This document shows, in pieces, positions 26,862-36,962 of a stretch of DNA of 64,000 nucleotides. Within the stretch, counting starts at the first letter, position 1. Each line of letters starts with the position of its first letter. The notes under the pieces are model-generated. The model saw only the letters and a program-made list of their open reading frames with translations, had not been told where the DNA came from and made no database searches. Source of the DNA: Winogradskyella sp. PG-2 (lineage in GTDB: Bacteria; Bacteroidota; Bacteroidia; Flavobacteriales; Flavobacteriaceae); NCBI RefSeq assembly GCF_000828715.1, contig NZ_AP014583.1, positions 2,106,001 through 2,170,000 on the forward strand, in the 5' to 3' direction. Position numbers and translations under genes: made by a program.

Positions 26862-27626
26862 CTAGAATTCTCTTTTTTCTAACCAAGCATTTAAAATCTT
26901 ATTAAATTCTTCTGGATGTTCCATCATAGCAGCATGTCCACATTTGTCAATCCAATACAAATCAGAATCTGGTAAAAGTTCGTGAAATTCAGTTGCTACT
27001 TCTGGTGGTGTGACATTATCATTTTTTCCCCAAATGATACAAGTTGGAGTATGCATTTTAGGTAAGTCTTTTGCCATATTATGCCTAATGGCACTTTTTG
27101 CAATAGCTAAGGTTTTTATTAGTTTATTACGGTCATTTACAGTCTCGTAAACTTCGTCTACAATTTCTTTTGTAGCGACTTCAGGGTCGTAAAAAACATC
27201 TTGCGCTTTCTTTTTTATAACCTCATAATCACTACGCTTAGTATAACCACCTCCCATAGCGCTTTCATATAATCCTGAGCTACCTGTAATAATTAAACCT
27301 TTAACCTTTTCGGGATATAATTTTGTGTGATATAAGCCTATGTGACCACCTAAAGAGTTTCCTAATAAAATAACATCATCTAAACCTTTAAATTCAATAA
27401 AAGCTTTCAGGTAATTAGCGAAACTTTTAACGTTAGTTTTAATTAATGACATGGTGTAAATAGGTAGCTCTGGTATGATAACCTTATATCCATTTGAGCT
27501 AAAAAAGTAAGTAACAGCATCAAAATTACTTAATCCACCCATAAGACCATGAAGTACAATGATTGGTGTGCCTTCTCCTACTTCAATATATCTGTAATCC
27601 TTTTCTTTTTTTAAAAGGTGTGCCAT
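26862..27626 (-). CDS. Alpha/beta-hydrolase
   Basis: 254 residues of the alpha/beta-hydrolase fold with the oxyanion motif LHGLMGG (25-31), the nucleophile elbow GNSLGG with Ser91, a likely acid residue in IIWGKNDNVTPP (about 205) and the catalytic His in DKCGHAAMMEHP (about 234). There is no signal peptide, so it is cytosolic. The substrate cannot be predicted. It stands 71 bases upstream of engB on the same strand and diverges from mraZ across a 281-base gap. Confidence 0.88.
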   Translation of the reverse strand: MAHLLKKEKDYRYIEVGEGTPIIVLHGLMGGLSNFDAVTYFFSSNGYKVIIPELPIYTMSLIKTNVKSFANYLKAFIEFKGLDDVILLGNSLGGHIGLYHTKLYPEKVKGLIITGSSGLYESAMGGGYTKRSDYEVIKKKAQDVFYDPEVATKEIVDEVYETVNDRNKLIKTLAIAKSAIRHNMAKDLPKMHTPTCIIWGKNDNVTPPEVATEFHELLPDSDLYWIDKCGHAAMMEHPEEFNKILNAWLEKREF

Positions 27627-27832
27627 CTACAAGTTAATGCTTTTGTGTTAAAAACAAATATAACTAAATCCTTTTGAAAAAAAATATATCAATCAGTTTT
27701 CAAGAGATAAAAATTGATAATATAAAAATAGCTTTTGTTAATAATTACCACTTAGAAATTTCACTATTCACATTGATTTTATTGATGTTTTTAACAATAT
27801 AAAAAATTGAAATTCAAAACTTATTAACAAAA

Positions 27833-27862
27833 GTGGGATTCTGTGGTAAAATGTGGTAAAAT
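27833..27862 (+). promoter_or_regulatory. MraZ-box-like direct repeats upstream of mraZ
   Basis: Three tandem 10-base units begin with GTGG at 27833, 27843 and 27853 (GTGGGATTCT, then GTGGTAAAAT twice). A fourth, GTGGGAAACC, begins at 27893, exactly 40 bases after the third, so all four are in helical phase. MraZ is known to repress the dcw operon by binding GTGG/TGGGA-type direct repeats spaced at about one turn. The sites overlap the -33 region of a promoter with its -7 box at 27869-27876. Confidence 0.75.
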
Positions 27863-27868
27863 TTTCAA

Positions 27869-27876
27869 TATATTTG
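27869..27876 (+). promoter_or_regulatory. -7 element of the dcw cluster promoter
   Basis: TATATTTG is an exact TAnnTTTG match. It implies transcription from about 27882, a leader of about 26 bases to the preferred mraZ GTG at 27908, and only about 11 bases to the GTG at 27893. The MraZ-type repeats immediately upstream replace a recognisable TTG -33 box. Confidence 0.6.
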
Positions 27877-27907
27877 AATCTTAATCGTTTAAGTGGGAAA
27901 CCAATAC

Positions 27908-28378
27908 GTGAATTCATTTATAGGAACATACGAGTGTAAAGCAGATGCCAAAGGAAGGCTGATGATTCCTGCTGTCTTAAAAAAGCAGTTATCGGCAGCA
28001 TTGCAAGATGGTTTTGTTCTTAAACGTGCTGTTTTTCAGCCGTGTTTAGAGCTGTATCCAATGGCTGAGTGGAATACGTTAATGGCTAAAGTGAATACTT
28101 TAAATCGTTTCAAGAAAAAGAATAATGACTTCATAAGACGTTTCACGGCAGGTGTAAAAGTAGTAGAAGTTGATAATGCAGGACGATTATTAATTCCAAA
28201 GGATTTGATTGGTTTTTCAGGAATTACTAAAGCCGTGGTTTTGGCTTCTGCAGTAAATATTATTGAGATCTGGGATAAGACTAAATACGAGAAAGCGATT
28301 GATGATGCAGCTTCAGATTTTGCAGATCTGGCAGAAGAGGTAATGGGACAAGAGGATGATAATCATGGAATATCATAA
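27908..28378 (+). CDS. mraZ: Transcriptional regulator MraZ
   Basis: MraZ is an AbrB-like DNA-binding protein that autoregulates the dcw operon. The protein has two swapped-hairpin repeats: GTYECKADAKGRLMIPAVLKK near the N-terminus and VEVDNAGRLLIPKDL in the middle, plus the family sequence FIRRFTAGV. I prefer the GTG at 27908, giving MNSFIGTYECK, because family members start two to four residues before GTYE. An in-frame GTG at 27893 would add five residues and lies inside the fourth MraZ-type repeat. The end overlaps rsmH. Confidence 0.93.
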   Translation: MNSFIGTYECKADAKGRLMIPAVLKKQLSAALQDGFVLKRAVFQPCLELYPMAEWNTLMAKVNTLNRFKKKNNDFIRRFTAGVKVVEVDNAGRLLIPKDLIGFSGITKAVVLASAVNIIEIWDKTKYEKAIDDAASDFADLAEEVMGQEDDNHGIS

Positions 28379-29261
28379 TGCAGTTTTACTCAAAGAAACA
28401 GTCGGTGGTTTAGATATAAAACCAGACGGTGTTTATGTAGATGTCACTTTTGGTGGTGGAGGTCATAGCCGAGAGATTTTATCGAGGCTAGGTCCAAATG
28501 GTAAACTATATGCTTTTGACCAGGATAAAGACGCTTTAGAAAATAAAATTGACGATGATCGTTTTGTTCTCATTAATGAGAATTTCAGATATATAAAAAG
28601 GTTCTTAAGATTTTATGGAGTAAAGGAAGTTGATGGTGTTTTAGCTGACTTTGGGGTATCGTCTCATCAATTTGATGTTGCGGAACGTGGTTTTTCAACA
28701 CGTTTTGAAGCAAACTTGGACATGAGAATGAATCAAGATAGTGCGTTATCTGCATATGAGGTTATAAATAATTATGACGAAGAGCAATTAAGAGCCGTTT
28801 TTTATCAATATGGAGAATTGCGACAAGCACCAGCAATGGCGAGAGTAATAGTTGCTGAAAGATCCAAAGTTGAAATAAAAACAAGTGAGCAATTAAAAAC
28901 AGTTTTAAAGCAGTTTTTAAATCATAAGAAAGAAAATAAGGTGTTAGCTCAAATTTATCAAGCTATTCGGATTGAGGTAAATCAGGAGATTGAAGTATTG
29001 AAAGAGTTGTTACAGCAAATGCCAGAAATTCTTAAAGTAAAAGGGCGATTGAGTTTTATCTCATACCACTCATTAGAGGATAGATTAGTAAAGCGATTTA
29101 TAAGAAACGGATTATTTGAAGGTGAGCCAGAGCGTGATGTCTTTGGAAATTTTGAAGTTCCACTAAAAAAAGTAGGTGGACTTATAATACCATCTCAAGA
29201 AGAAATAAAAGTAAATAATAGAGCCCGAAGTGCTAAACTTCGAATTGCTGAAAAAATATGA
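28365..29261 (+). CDS. rsmH: 16S rRNA (cytosine(1402)-N(4))-methyltransferase
   Basis: RsmH methylates N4 of C1402 in the 16S rRNA decoding centre. Motifs include DVTFGGGGHSREIL (SAM binding), YAFDQDKDA, ADFGVSSHQFD, and the C-terminal ISYHSLEDRLVKRF and NNRARSAKLRIAEK. The ATG at 28365 yields MEYHNAVLLKE, the usual family start; an ATG at 28356 would add three residues. It overlaps the end of mraZ by 14 bases and the ftsL-like gene by 4, so it is part of the translationally coupled dcw run. Confidence 0.96.
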   Translation: MEYHNAVLLKETVGGLDIKPDGVYVDVTFGGGGHSREILSRLGPNGKLYAFDQDKDALENKIDDDRFVLINENFRYIKRFLRFYGVKEVDGVLADFGVSSHQFDVAERGFSTRFEANLDMRMNQDSALSAYEVINNYDEEQLRAVFYQYGELRQAPAMARVIVAERSKVEIKTSEQLKTVLKQFLNHKKENKVLAQIYQAIRIEVNQEIEVLKELLQQMPEILKVKGRLSFISYHSLEDRLVKRFIRNGLFEGEPERDVFGNFEVPLKKVGGLIIPSQEEIKVNNRARSAKLRIAEKI

Positions 29262-29581
29262 AGAAAAGTATCTACAGCATATTACGTGGAAAGTTTCTAA
29301 TCAGTGATGATTCATTCAAAAACTGGCGCATTATCCTTTTTATTTCTGGATTAGCTATTGTTATGATTGCTAGTTCTCATAGTGCTGATAAAAAAGTACA
29401 TGAAATAGCACAACTGACTAATGAAGTTAAGGAGTTGAGGTCAGCATTTGTAGATGGTCGTTCAAAATTAATGCGATTAAAAATGGAGTCATCTATTATA
29501 AATAAAGTGGCGGAAAAGGATATTAAAATCTCTGAAATTCCGCCAACTAAAATTCGAGTAGTTAGCTCAGAAGACAAATAA
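29258..29581 (+). CDS. ftsL: FtsL-like cell division protein
   Basis: 107 residues with a short cytoplasmic N-terminus, one membrane helix (about residues 26-42, IILFISGLAIVMIASS) and a periplasmic coiled-coil-like region with heptad-like hydrophobics (IAQLTNEVKELRSAFVDGRSKLMRLKM). Topology, size and place between rsmH and the division transpeptidase match the Bacteroidota FtsL-like family, a divisome linker with FtsB and FtsQ. Sequence similarity to E. coli FtsL is not evident, so the name rests on synteny and architecture. Confidence 0.85.
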   Translation: MKKSIYSILRGKFLISDDSFKNWRIILFISGLAIVMIASSHSADKKVHEIAQLTNEVKELRSAFVDGRSKLMRLKMESSIINKVAEKDIKISEIPPTKIRVVSSEDK

Positions 29582-29664
29582 AACTTTTTAAGAAAGGAAA
29601 TTGAGTTAAAAAAATAGAAATAAGTAATCTCGATTATCGAGTGAAATTACATCAAGAGTAAGTT

Positions 29665-31677
29665 TTGGCAACAACAGAAACCAATATATTAAACAGATTG
29701 TACTTCGTGGCAGGTTGCATGTTTGTCTTTGCTTTAGCTGTAGTTTTTAAGTTGTGTAGTATTCAATTTATTCAAGGAGATGAATATAGGGAGCTTGCTG
29801 AAAAACGTACCGTAAAAGATTTTGATATTGAGCCAAATCGCGGAAATGTTTATTCTGCTGATGGTAGTTTGTTGGCGACATCTATTCCTAAGTATGATAT
29901 TAGAATTGATGCTGTCCAGGCTAGTAATGTTGTTTTTAATGAGTATATCGGTGCATTGTCAGATTCGTTGTCAGCTTATAAAGGAAAATCAGCCTATTAT
30001 TATAAGGATATAATTAGAAAGGCACGTAATAATAAAAATAGATATTTTCTTTTAGCAAGAAACATTAGTTATTCCGATTATTTAAGGATGCGAAATTTCC
30101 CTTTACTAAAACTAGGTGCTATAAAAGGTGGACTAATAGTGGAGCAAACAACACGTCGTGAGCATCCTATGGGAGAAATAGCTTCTCGTTCTATTGGTTA
30201 TGAGCGTATTGATGAAAATAATTATGCAACAAGAGTTGGTATTGATGGTGCATTTGGGCAAAAGTATTTGCAAGGAAAAAAAGGAAAACGTTTAAAGCAA
30301 AAAATTGGGAATGGGCAATGGAAGCCCATTGCTGATTTTGATCAGGTTGAACCGCAAGACGGTTTAGATTTATACACTACAATAGATGTTAATATACAGG
30401 ATATTGCACACCATTCACTTTTAGGGCAGCTTGAAAAGTATAAAGCAGAGCACGGTTGTGTTGTGGTTATGGATGTTAAAACAGGTGAAATTAAAGCGAT
30501 AGCCAATTTGGCAAAAACATCGAAAGGTACATATTATGAGAAACTAAATTACGCTGTTGGTGAAAGCCATGAACCTGGTTCTACATTTAAGGTAATGGCA
30601 ATGATGGCTGCTTTAGAAGATAAAGTTATAGATACATCTACAGTAATTGATGCCAAAAACGGTAGAAAAATGTTTTATGGTCGTCCAATAAATGATTCTG
30701 GTCAAGGACATGGAAAAATTTCTGCAGCAAGAGCTTTAGAAGTATCATCAAATATTGGGTTAGCGACTATTGTTGATGATCATTATTCAAAAAAACCTGA
30801 GAAATTTTTAGAAAGACTTAGTAAATGGAAATTGGATCGGCCTTTGGGTGTTTCAATTATTGGTGAAGGTAAGCCAGATATTCCACGTCCAGGTGCTTCA
30901 AATTGGAGTAGGAATGCATTACCATCAATGGCATATGGATATAACCTAACGATGACACCACTTCAGACGTTAGCTTTTTATAATGCTATTGCTAATGATG
31001 GTGAGTTAATTAAACCAAGGTTTATAAGAGCTGTAAAATCATTTGATAAAAATATTGAGGTTTTTGAAAAGGAGGTTTTAGTTGATGAAATATGTTCTGA
31101 TAAAACCTTAGCTGAGATTAGAGATATTCTTAAAAATGTCGTGATTCGTGGCACCGGAAAGCGTATGTATTCCAAAACCTTTTCCATGGCAGGGAAAACA
31201 GGAACAGCACGTACAAACTATGCTGATTTTGAAGAATGGAAAAAGAAAAAAGAGTACATCTCCTCATTTGCGGGCTATTTTCCATCTGAGAAACCTAAAT
31301 ATTCATGTATTGTGGTTATTCATAAACCAATTGTAGAAGTTGGGTATTATGGTGTTGATGTGGCTGGCCCTGTTTTTAAGCGGATTGCTCAAAAAATCTA
31401 TACAGATACTCCAATTATAGATGAGGTTAAGACTTTAGATTTTGACAACAGTCTAGTTAATCAAGATTTTGAAAGCTATTACGAAAATGCTCGTAAATAC
31501 AAAGCGTTAATGCCAAGCGTAGTTGGTATGCCAGCAATGGATGCTATTGCTTTGCTTGAAAACCTTCAGGTTAATGTAAAAGTGAAGTTAAATGGTAATG
31601 GTATTATAAAAAAGCAATCTGTAGGTAGACATCAAAAATTACAACCAAACCAAACCATAGTCTTAGAGGCATCATGA
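29665..31677 (+). CDS. ftsI: Division-specific penicillin-binding protein (transpeptidase)
   Basis: 670 residues: a membrane anchor (about 13-30), a PBP dimerisation domain, a class B transpeptidase domain and a C-terminal PASTA domain (MPSVVGMPAMDAIALLENL, from about 612). The catalytic Ser306 lies in GSTFK, the SxN motif in EVSSNIG and KTG at Lys511 in AGKTGTAR. It cross-links septal peptidoglycan with FtsW. TTG at 29665 is the start; the only other start upstream in frame is cut off by a stop, and MATTETNILNRLYF matches the family N-terminus. It ends overlapping murE. Confidence 0.94.
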   Translation: MATTETNILNRLYFVAGCMFVFALAVVFKLCSIQFIQGDEYRELAEKRTVKDFDIEPNRGNVYSADGSLLATSIPKYDIRIDAVQASNVVFNEYIGALSDSLSAYKGKSAYYYKDIIRKARNNKNRYFLLARNISYSDYLRMRNFPLLKLGAIKGGLIVEQTTRREHPMGEIASRSIGYERIDENNYATRVGIDGAFGQKYLQGKKGKRLKQKIGNGQWKPIADFDQVEPQDGLDLYTTIDVNIQDIAHHSLLGQLEKYKAEHGCVVVMDVKTGEIKAIANLAKTSKGTYYEKLNYAVGESHEPGSTFKVMAMMAALEDKVIDTSTVIDAKNGRKMFYGRPINDSGQGHGKISAARALEVSSNIGLATIVDDHYSKKPEKFLERLSKWKLDRPLGVSIIGEGKPDIPRPGASNWSRNALPSMAYGYNLTMTPLQTLAFYNAIANDGELIKPRFIRAVKSFDKNIEVFEKEVLVDEICSDKTLAEIRDILKNVVIRGTGKRMYSKTFSMAGKTGTARTNYADFEEWKKKKEYISSFAGYFPSEKPKYSCIVVIHKPIVEVGYYGVDVAGPVFKRIAQKIYTDTPIIDEVKTLDFDNSLVNQDFESYYENARKYKALMPSVVGMPAMDAIALLENLQVNVKVKLNGNGIIKKQSVGRHQKLQPNQTIVLEAS

Positions 31678-33137
31678 TGATACTAAAAGACATATTGTAT
31701 AAGGTTACTATTAATGCTGTGGTTGGTAGCACGAGTGTTGCTATTAATAAGATGGAATTTGATTCTCGTAAGATTGGGTCTGATGATGTATTTGTGGCTA
31801 TTTCAGGAACTATAACTGATGGTCATGAATATATAGCAAAGGTTATTGAAGCTGGTGCAACTGCTGTTGTGTGCGAAACACTTCCAGAGATTCTTAAGGA
31901 TGGAATTGCCTATATAGAAGTTGCTAATTCTAATCAGGCGTTGGCTTATATGGCTGCTAATTATTTTGAGCATCCTTCAGAAAACTTAAAGCTTATTGGA
32001 GTTACTGGAACCAATGGAAAGACAACAGTAACAAGTTTGTTATATCAACTATTTAAGAAAGCAGGTTATAAAGTTGGATTGTTATCTACTGTGAAAATCA
32101 TGGTAGATAATACAACTTATAAGGCTACACATACTACACCAGATTCTTTGACTATCAACGCTTATTTAAAACAAATGAACGATGAAGGAATTGAATTTTG
32201 TTTTATGGAGGTGAGTTCTCATGGTATTCATCAGAGTAGAACAGAAGGCTTGAAGTTTGCAGGCGGCATCTTTACAAATCTATCACATGATCATTTAGAT
32301 TACCATGAAACCTTTGCGGAATATAGAGATGTCAAAAAAACATTCTTTGATCAGTTGTCAAAAGATGCGTTTACCCTTTCTAATATAGATGACAAGAATG
32401 GTTTAGTAATGCTTCAGAATACGAAGGCAAAAAAATATACTTATGCTTTAAAGAATTATGCAGATTATAGAGCGCAAATTTTAGAGAATGAGTTTAGCGG
32501 ATTGCTATTAAAAGTTAATGATAGTGAATTATGGACACGCTTAATAGGAAGTTTTAATGCCTATAATATTTTGGCGATCTATGGAGCGGCAGAATTATTA
32601 GGATTAGAAAAAGATGAGGTCTTAAGGCTTATCAGTGAACTTGAAAATGTTTCAGGGAGATTTCAATATTTCATTTCAGATGAAAAAATCACAGCTATTG
32701 TAGACTACGCACACACACCTGATGCTTTAAAGAATGTCTTAGAAACCATCAACAGTATTCGCACTAAAAACGAAGAGTTAATTACGGTTGTAGGTTGTGG
32801 TGGAGATAGAGACAAAACCAAGCGCCCTAAAATGGCGCATATCGCTTCTGCCCTTAGTAGCAAGGTGATTTTTACTAGTGATAATCCGCGAAGTGAAGTG
32901 CCAGAAACCATAATAGAAGATATGGAAAAAGGTGTTGAGCCTCAGAATTTCAAAAAAACCTTATCAATTACAGATAGAAAGCAAGCGATTAAAACAGCTT
33001 GTCAAATGGCGGTCGGAAAAGATATTATTCTAATTGCAGGAAAAGGTCATGAGACTTATCAGGAGATTAAAGGAGAACGCTTTGATTTTGATGATTATAA
33101 AACAGTACAAGAATTTTTAAAACAATTACAAAAGTAG
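31674..33137 (+). CDS. murE: UDP-MurNAc-L-Ala-D-Glu:meso-diaminopimelate ligase
   Basis: MurE adds the third amino acid to the wall precursor. The 487-residue protein has the Mur ligase P-loop GVTGTNGKTTVT (about 108-119), the HTTPD substrate motif, SHDHLDYH and the C-terminal GKGHE. The sequence SDNPRSE contains DNPR, the signature for meso-diaminopimelate rather than lysine, so the wall should be of the DAP type. Tandem ATG codons at 31674 and 31677 both fit; the first overlaps the ftsI stop by 4 bases. mraY begins immediately after the stop. Confidence 0.95.
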   Translation: MMILKDILYKVTINAVVGSTSVAINKMEFDSRKIGSDDVFVAISGTITDGHEYIAKVIEAGATAVVCETLPEILKDGIAYIEVANSNQALAYMAANYFEHPSENLKLIGVTGTNGKTTVTSLLYQLFKKAGYKVGLLSTVKIMVDNTTYKATHTTPDSLTINAYLKQMNDEGIEFCFMEVSSHGIHQSRTEGLKFAGGIFTNLSHDHLDYHETFAEYRDVKKTFFDQLSKDAFTLSNIDDKNGLVMLQNTKAKKYTYALKNYADYRAQILENEFSGLLLKVNDSELWTRLIGSFNAYNILAIYGAAELLGLEKDEVLRLISELENVSGRFQYFISDEKITAIVDYAHTPDALKNVLETINSIRTKNEELITVVGCGGDRDKTKRPKMAHIASALSSKVIFTSDNPRSEVPETIIEDMEKGVEPQNFKKTLSITDRKQAIKTACQMAVGKDIILIAGKGHETYQEIKGERFDFDDYKTVQEFLKQLQK

Positions 33138-34379
33138 ATGCTGTATTATTTATTTGAATATTTAGAACAACAGTTCCAGTTTCCAGGAGCATCACTCTTT
33201 GGTTTCTTAACCTTTAGAGCAGCTGTAGCTATTATTTTGTCGTTGTTGATTTCTACAATTTTTGGTAAACGTATTATCCGATTCTTACAAAAGCAACAAG
33301 TAGGAGAAACTATTAGAGATTTAGGTTTAGAAGGCCAAGTTGAGAAAGCAGGAACTCCAACAATGGGTGGAATAATAATCATTTTAGCCACACTTATTCC
33401 GGTATTGCTTTTAGCCAAGCTAGAAAACATATACATCATATTACTGATTATTACTACGCTTTGGATGGGAACTATCGGATTTATTGATGATTACATTAAA
33501 AAATTCAAAAATGATAAGGAGGGTCTAAAAGGGAAATTTAAAGTTCTTGGACAAGTTGGTCTTGGTCTTATTGTTGGGCTAACTCTTTACTTTCATGAAG
33601 ATGTAACCATTAAAGAAGAATTACCAATTCAGGAACAGCGCGTTTTATTAGATGAAAATCCAAATTTACCAGAAGCACAACTATTCGATGTTGCTAAGAA
33701 ATCTACTAAAACAACAATTCCTTTTGTGAAGAATAATGAGTTTGATTATTCAGATTTAATCACTTGGATCAGTCCGGATTTAGAAAAATATGCATGGATG
33801 ATTTTCATCCTAGTAACCATAATTATTGTAACAGCGGTTTCAAATGGTGCAAACCTTACTGATGGAATAGATGGCTTAGCTGCTGGAACATCAGCTATTG
33901 TCGTCTTGACTTTAGGAATTTTTGCTTGGGTGTCTGGTAACATCATCTTCTCTCAATATCTAGATATAATGTATATCCCTCAAGTTGAAGAAATCACCAT
34001 TTATATCGCTGCATTTGTTGGTGCTTTAATAGGATTCCTTTGGTACAATGCGTATCCAGCTCAAGTTTTTATGGGTGATACTGGAAGTTTAACCATCGGA
34101 GGAATAATAGCTGTAATAGCAATTGCAGTAAGGAAAGAATGGTTGATACCAATTTTATGTGGGATTTTCTTAGCAGAGAATCTATCGGTAATGATGCAGG
34201 TCAGCTATTTCAAATACACAAGAAAAAAATATGGTGAAGGTCGACGCATTTTTAAAATGTCGCCGTTACATCATCATTATCAGAAATCAGGATATCACGA
34301 GAGTAAAATTGTAACACGATTTTGGATTGTTGGAATACTTCTAGCAATTATATCGATTGTGACATTGAAGATTAGATAA
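33138..34379 (+). CDS. mraY: Phospho-MurNAc-pentapeptide translocase
   Basis: MraY transfers phospho-MurNAc-pentapeptide to undecaprenyl phosphate, making lipid I at the inner membrane. The 413-residue protein has the start-region [15 protein letters not shown] with the paired aspartates, [13 protein letters not shown] and the C-terminal [11 protein letters not shown]. It is about 50 residues longer than the E. coli enzyme because of a hydrophilic insert at about residues 155-205 (with [12 protein letters not shown] and [10 protein letters not shown]), a form seen in Bacteroidota. Its stop overlaps the murD start by one base. Confidence 0.96.
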   Translation: MLYYLFEYLEQQFQFPGASLFGFLTFRAAVAIILSLLISTIFGKRIIRFLQKQQVGETIRDLGLEGQVEKAGTPTMGGIIIILATLIPVLLLAKLENIYIILLIITTLWMGTIGFIDDYIKKFKNDKEGLKGKFKVLGQVGLGLIVGLTLYFHEDVTIKEELPIQEQRVLLDENPNLPEAQLFDVAKKSTKTTIPFVKNNEFDYSDLITWISPDLEKYAWMIFILVTIIIVTAVSNGANLTDGIDGLAAGTSAIVVLTLGIFAWVSGNIIFSQYLDIMYIPQVEEITIYIAAFVGALIGFLWYNAYPAQVFMGDTGSLTIGGIIAVIAIAVRKEWLIPILCGIFLAENLSVMMQVSYFKYTRKKYGEGRRIFKMSPLHHHYQKSGYHESKIVTRFWIVGILLAIISIVTLKIR

Positions 34380-35710
34380 TGAAACGATTAGTCATTCTTG
34401 GTGGTGGAGAAAGTGGAGTTGGAACTGCACTTTTAGGAAATGCAAAGGGATACCAAGTGTTTGTTTCTGATAAAGGAAAGATCAAAGAAAAGTATAAAAA
34501 CGTTCTTTTAAATAATGAGATTGAATTTGAAGATGAACAGCATACGGAATCAAAAATTCTGAATGCTGACATCATCATGAAAAGTCCTGGCATTCCTGAT
34601 AGAGGGGCTTTGGTAAAACAAATTCGTGATTTAGGAATCAAAGTAGTTTCTGAGATTGAATTTGCTTCAAACTATACAGATGCAACTTTAGTTGCAATAA
34701 CTGGTAGTAATGGTAAAACAACAACTGCAACTTTGACACATCATTTGCTTAAACGAGAATTGGATGTAGGATTAGCGGGTAATATAGGTGACAGTTTTGC
34801 AAAACAAATCCTTGAAGAAAATCATGATAACTATGTTCTTGAAGTGAGCAGTTTTCAGCTAGATGATATTTTAGATTTTCAACCAAAAATTGCAATCCTG
34901 ACAAATATCACACCAGATCATTTAGATCGCTATGACTATAAGTTTGAAAACTATATTGCTTCAAAATTTAGAGTTGTAGAAAATCAAACAGAAGATGACT
35001 ATTTCATCTACGATGCTGATGACGAAGTGATTTTAGAATGGCTTCAAAATCATAAAATTCAATCTAAACAACTGCCTTTTTCTTTGACTAAAGTCATTGA
35101 AGAAGGAGCCTATTTAGACAATAATAATATAATAATAACAATAGATAATAATCAAATAATTATGCCAACAGAAAACATAACATTAGAAGGTAAACATAAC
35201 ATTAAGAATGCAATGGCAGCCTCTACTGTGGCGCATTTACTCAAAATTAGAAAGCAAACTATACGTGAGAGCTTAGAGAATTTTCAAGGGGTTGAACATC
35301 GACTTGAGCATGTGTTGAAAATTAATAAAGTTCAGTACATTAATGATTCTAAAGCAACAAATGTTAATGCTACATATTTTGCTTTAGAGAGTATGGATGC
35401 ACCAACGGTTTGGATTGTTGGTGGAGTGGATAAAGGAAATGATTACAAAGAGTTATTTCCATTTGTAAATGAAAAAGTAAAAGCAATAATCTGTCTTGGT
35501 GTTGATAATCATAAGTTGTTTGAGGCTTTCGGAAATATGGTAGATGTTATTATTGAAACTGAATTTATGAGCGAAGCTGTAAAAATTGCTTACAAAGTTG
35601 CTGATGGTGGTGATAATGTACTATTATCACCAGCTTGTGCGAGTTTCGATTTATTCGAAAACTATGAAGATCGTGGACGTCAATTTAAAAATGCAGTACG
35701 TAATTTATAG
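34379..35710 (+). CDS. murD: UDP-MurNAc-L-alanine:D-glutamate ligase
   Basis: MurD adds D-glutamate to UDP-MurNAc-L-alanine in the cytoplasm. The 443-residue protein begins with a Rossmann-like LVILGGGESGVGTALLG, has the ligase P-loop TGSNGKTTTATL, the EVSSFQLDD and NITPDHLDRYD motifs and the C-terminal LSPACASFDLFENYEDRG, all diagnostic. It shares one base with mraY and is followed by a 55-base gap before ftsW. Confidence 0.96.
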   Translation: MKRLVILGGGESGVGTALLGNAKGYQVFVSDKGKIKEKYKNVLLNNEIEFEDEQHTESKILNADIIMKSPGIPDRGALVKQIRDLGIKVVSEIEFASNYTDATLVAITGSNGKTTTATLTHHLLKRELDVGLAGNIGDSFAKQILEENHDNYVLEVSSFQLDDILDFQPKIAILTNITPDHLDRYDYKFENYIASKFRVVENQTEDDYFIYDADDEVILEWLQNHKIQSKQLPFSLTKVIEEGAYLDNNNIIITIDNNQIIMPTENITLEGKHNIKNAMAASTVAHLLKIRKQTIRESLENFQGVEHRLEHVLKINKVQYINDSKATNVNATYFALESMDAPTVWIVGGVDKGNDYKELFPFVNEKVKAIICLGVDNHKLFEAFGNMVDVIIETEFMSEAVKIAYKVADGGDNVLLSPACASFDLFENYEDRGRQFKNAVRNL

Positions 35711-35765
35711 TACAGAAGTAATAATGATGAATTAGGGACTCATCTATAATAATGTAAGGTTAAGC

Positions 35766-36962
35766 ATGCAGAACATATTTAAACAAATAAAAGGCGATAG
35801 AGCCATTTGGGCTATTGCTACGCTTTTGGCAATTTTTTCCTTTTTACCTGTTTATAGTGCAGCTAGTAATCTTGCTTATGTTGGCGGTATTGGTAACACA
35901 TTTTCCTTTTTTCTAAAGCATTTTATGCATTTAGCACTCGGATTTGCTATTATGTTTGGGGTACATAAAGTACCATATAAATATTTCCGTGGACTATCTA
36001 TGGTAATGGTTCCAATTGTATTTGTATTGTTATTGGTAACAATGCTCCAAGGCACAACTATAGAAGGTGCTAATGCAAGTCGTTGGATACAAATTCCTAT
36101 TGTAAATATGTCATTTCAAACATCAACTTTAGCAGCTGTGGTGTTAATGGTTTATGTAGCCAGATATTTATCTAAAATAAGAGATAAGAGAATAAGCTTT
36201 AAGGATACTATACTGCCGCTTTGGGCACCAGTGTTCTTAATATTAGTACTTATTCTTCCTGCCAATTTCTCTACTACGGCTATCATTTTCACAATGATTA
36301 TGATGTTGGCTTTTATTGGAGGTTATCCCATAAAATATCTTTTGATTGTTATTGGTACTGGTCTGGCTGCACTTACGATGTTCATTCTGGTGGCTAAAGC
36401 ATTTCCTGAACAAATGCCAAACCGTGTAGATACATGGATTAGTCGTATTGAAAACTTTGCAAATGGGGAAGATACTGAAGCAGATTACCAAATAGAGAAA
36501 GCTAAAATAGCTATTGCTTCAGGCGGAATTCAAGGAGTTGGACCAGGAAAGAGTGTGCAAAAGAATTTTTTACCACAATCATCTTCAGATTTTATCTTCG
36601 CTATAATTATTGAAGAATACGGTTTAATTGGAGGATTGTTTTTATTGGTTTTATACTCATGGTTACTCTTTAGAATAGTGATCGTTTCACAAAAATCGGA
36701 TACCATATTTGGAAAACTTTTAGTGTTAGGTGTTGGACTTCCTATTGTATTCCAGGCTTTAATTAATATGGCTGTTGCTGTAGAATTATTTCCTGTTACA
36801 GGACAAACTTTACCATTAATTAGTAGTGGAGGAACCTCAATTTGGATGACATGTTTAGCAGTAGGAATTATATTAAGTGTTAGTGCAAGAAGGGAAGAAA
36901 TAAAAGATAAAGAAATTTTTGAAGGTGACAACCCTTTAGATATACTGAGTGAAACAATTTAA
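35766..36962 (+). CDS. ftsW: Lipid II polymerase FtsW (SEDS family)
   Basis: 398 residues with about ten membrane helices and SEDS-family signatures: [59 protein letters not shown] and [19 protein letters not shown]. FtsW is the glycosyltransferase that polymerises septal glycan with the FtsI transpeptidase. The C-terminal tail is hydrophilic and acidic. Its stop codon overlaps the murG ATG by one base. Confidence 0.95.
   Translation: MQNIFKQIKGDRAIWAIATLLAIFSFLPVYSAASNLAYVGGIGNTFSFFLKHFMHLALGFAIMFGVHKVPYKYFRGLSMVMVPIVFVLLLVTMLQGTTIEGANASRWIQIPIVNMSFQTSTLAAVVLMVYVARYLSKIRDKRISFKDTILPLWAPVFLILVLILPANFSTTAIIFTMIMMLAFIGGYPIKYLLIVIGTGLAALTMFILVAKAFPEQMPNRVDTWISRIENFANGEDTEADYQIEKAKIAIASGGIQGVGPGKSVQKNFLPQSSSDFIFAIIIEEYGLIGGLFLLVLYSWLLFRIVIVSQKSDTIFGKLLVLGVGLPIVFQALINMAVAVELFPVTGQTLPLISSGGTSIWMTCLAVGIILSVSARREEIKDKEIFEGDNPLDILSETI

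Noticed and set aside
33146..33439. Minus-strand 97-codon frame inside mraY
   Set aside because: Antisense to essential conserved MraY sequence.
36530..36931. Minus-strand 133-codon frame inside ftsW
   Set aside because: Antisense to conserved SEDS-family motifs; no family resemblance of its own.
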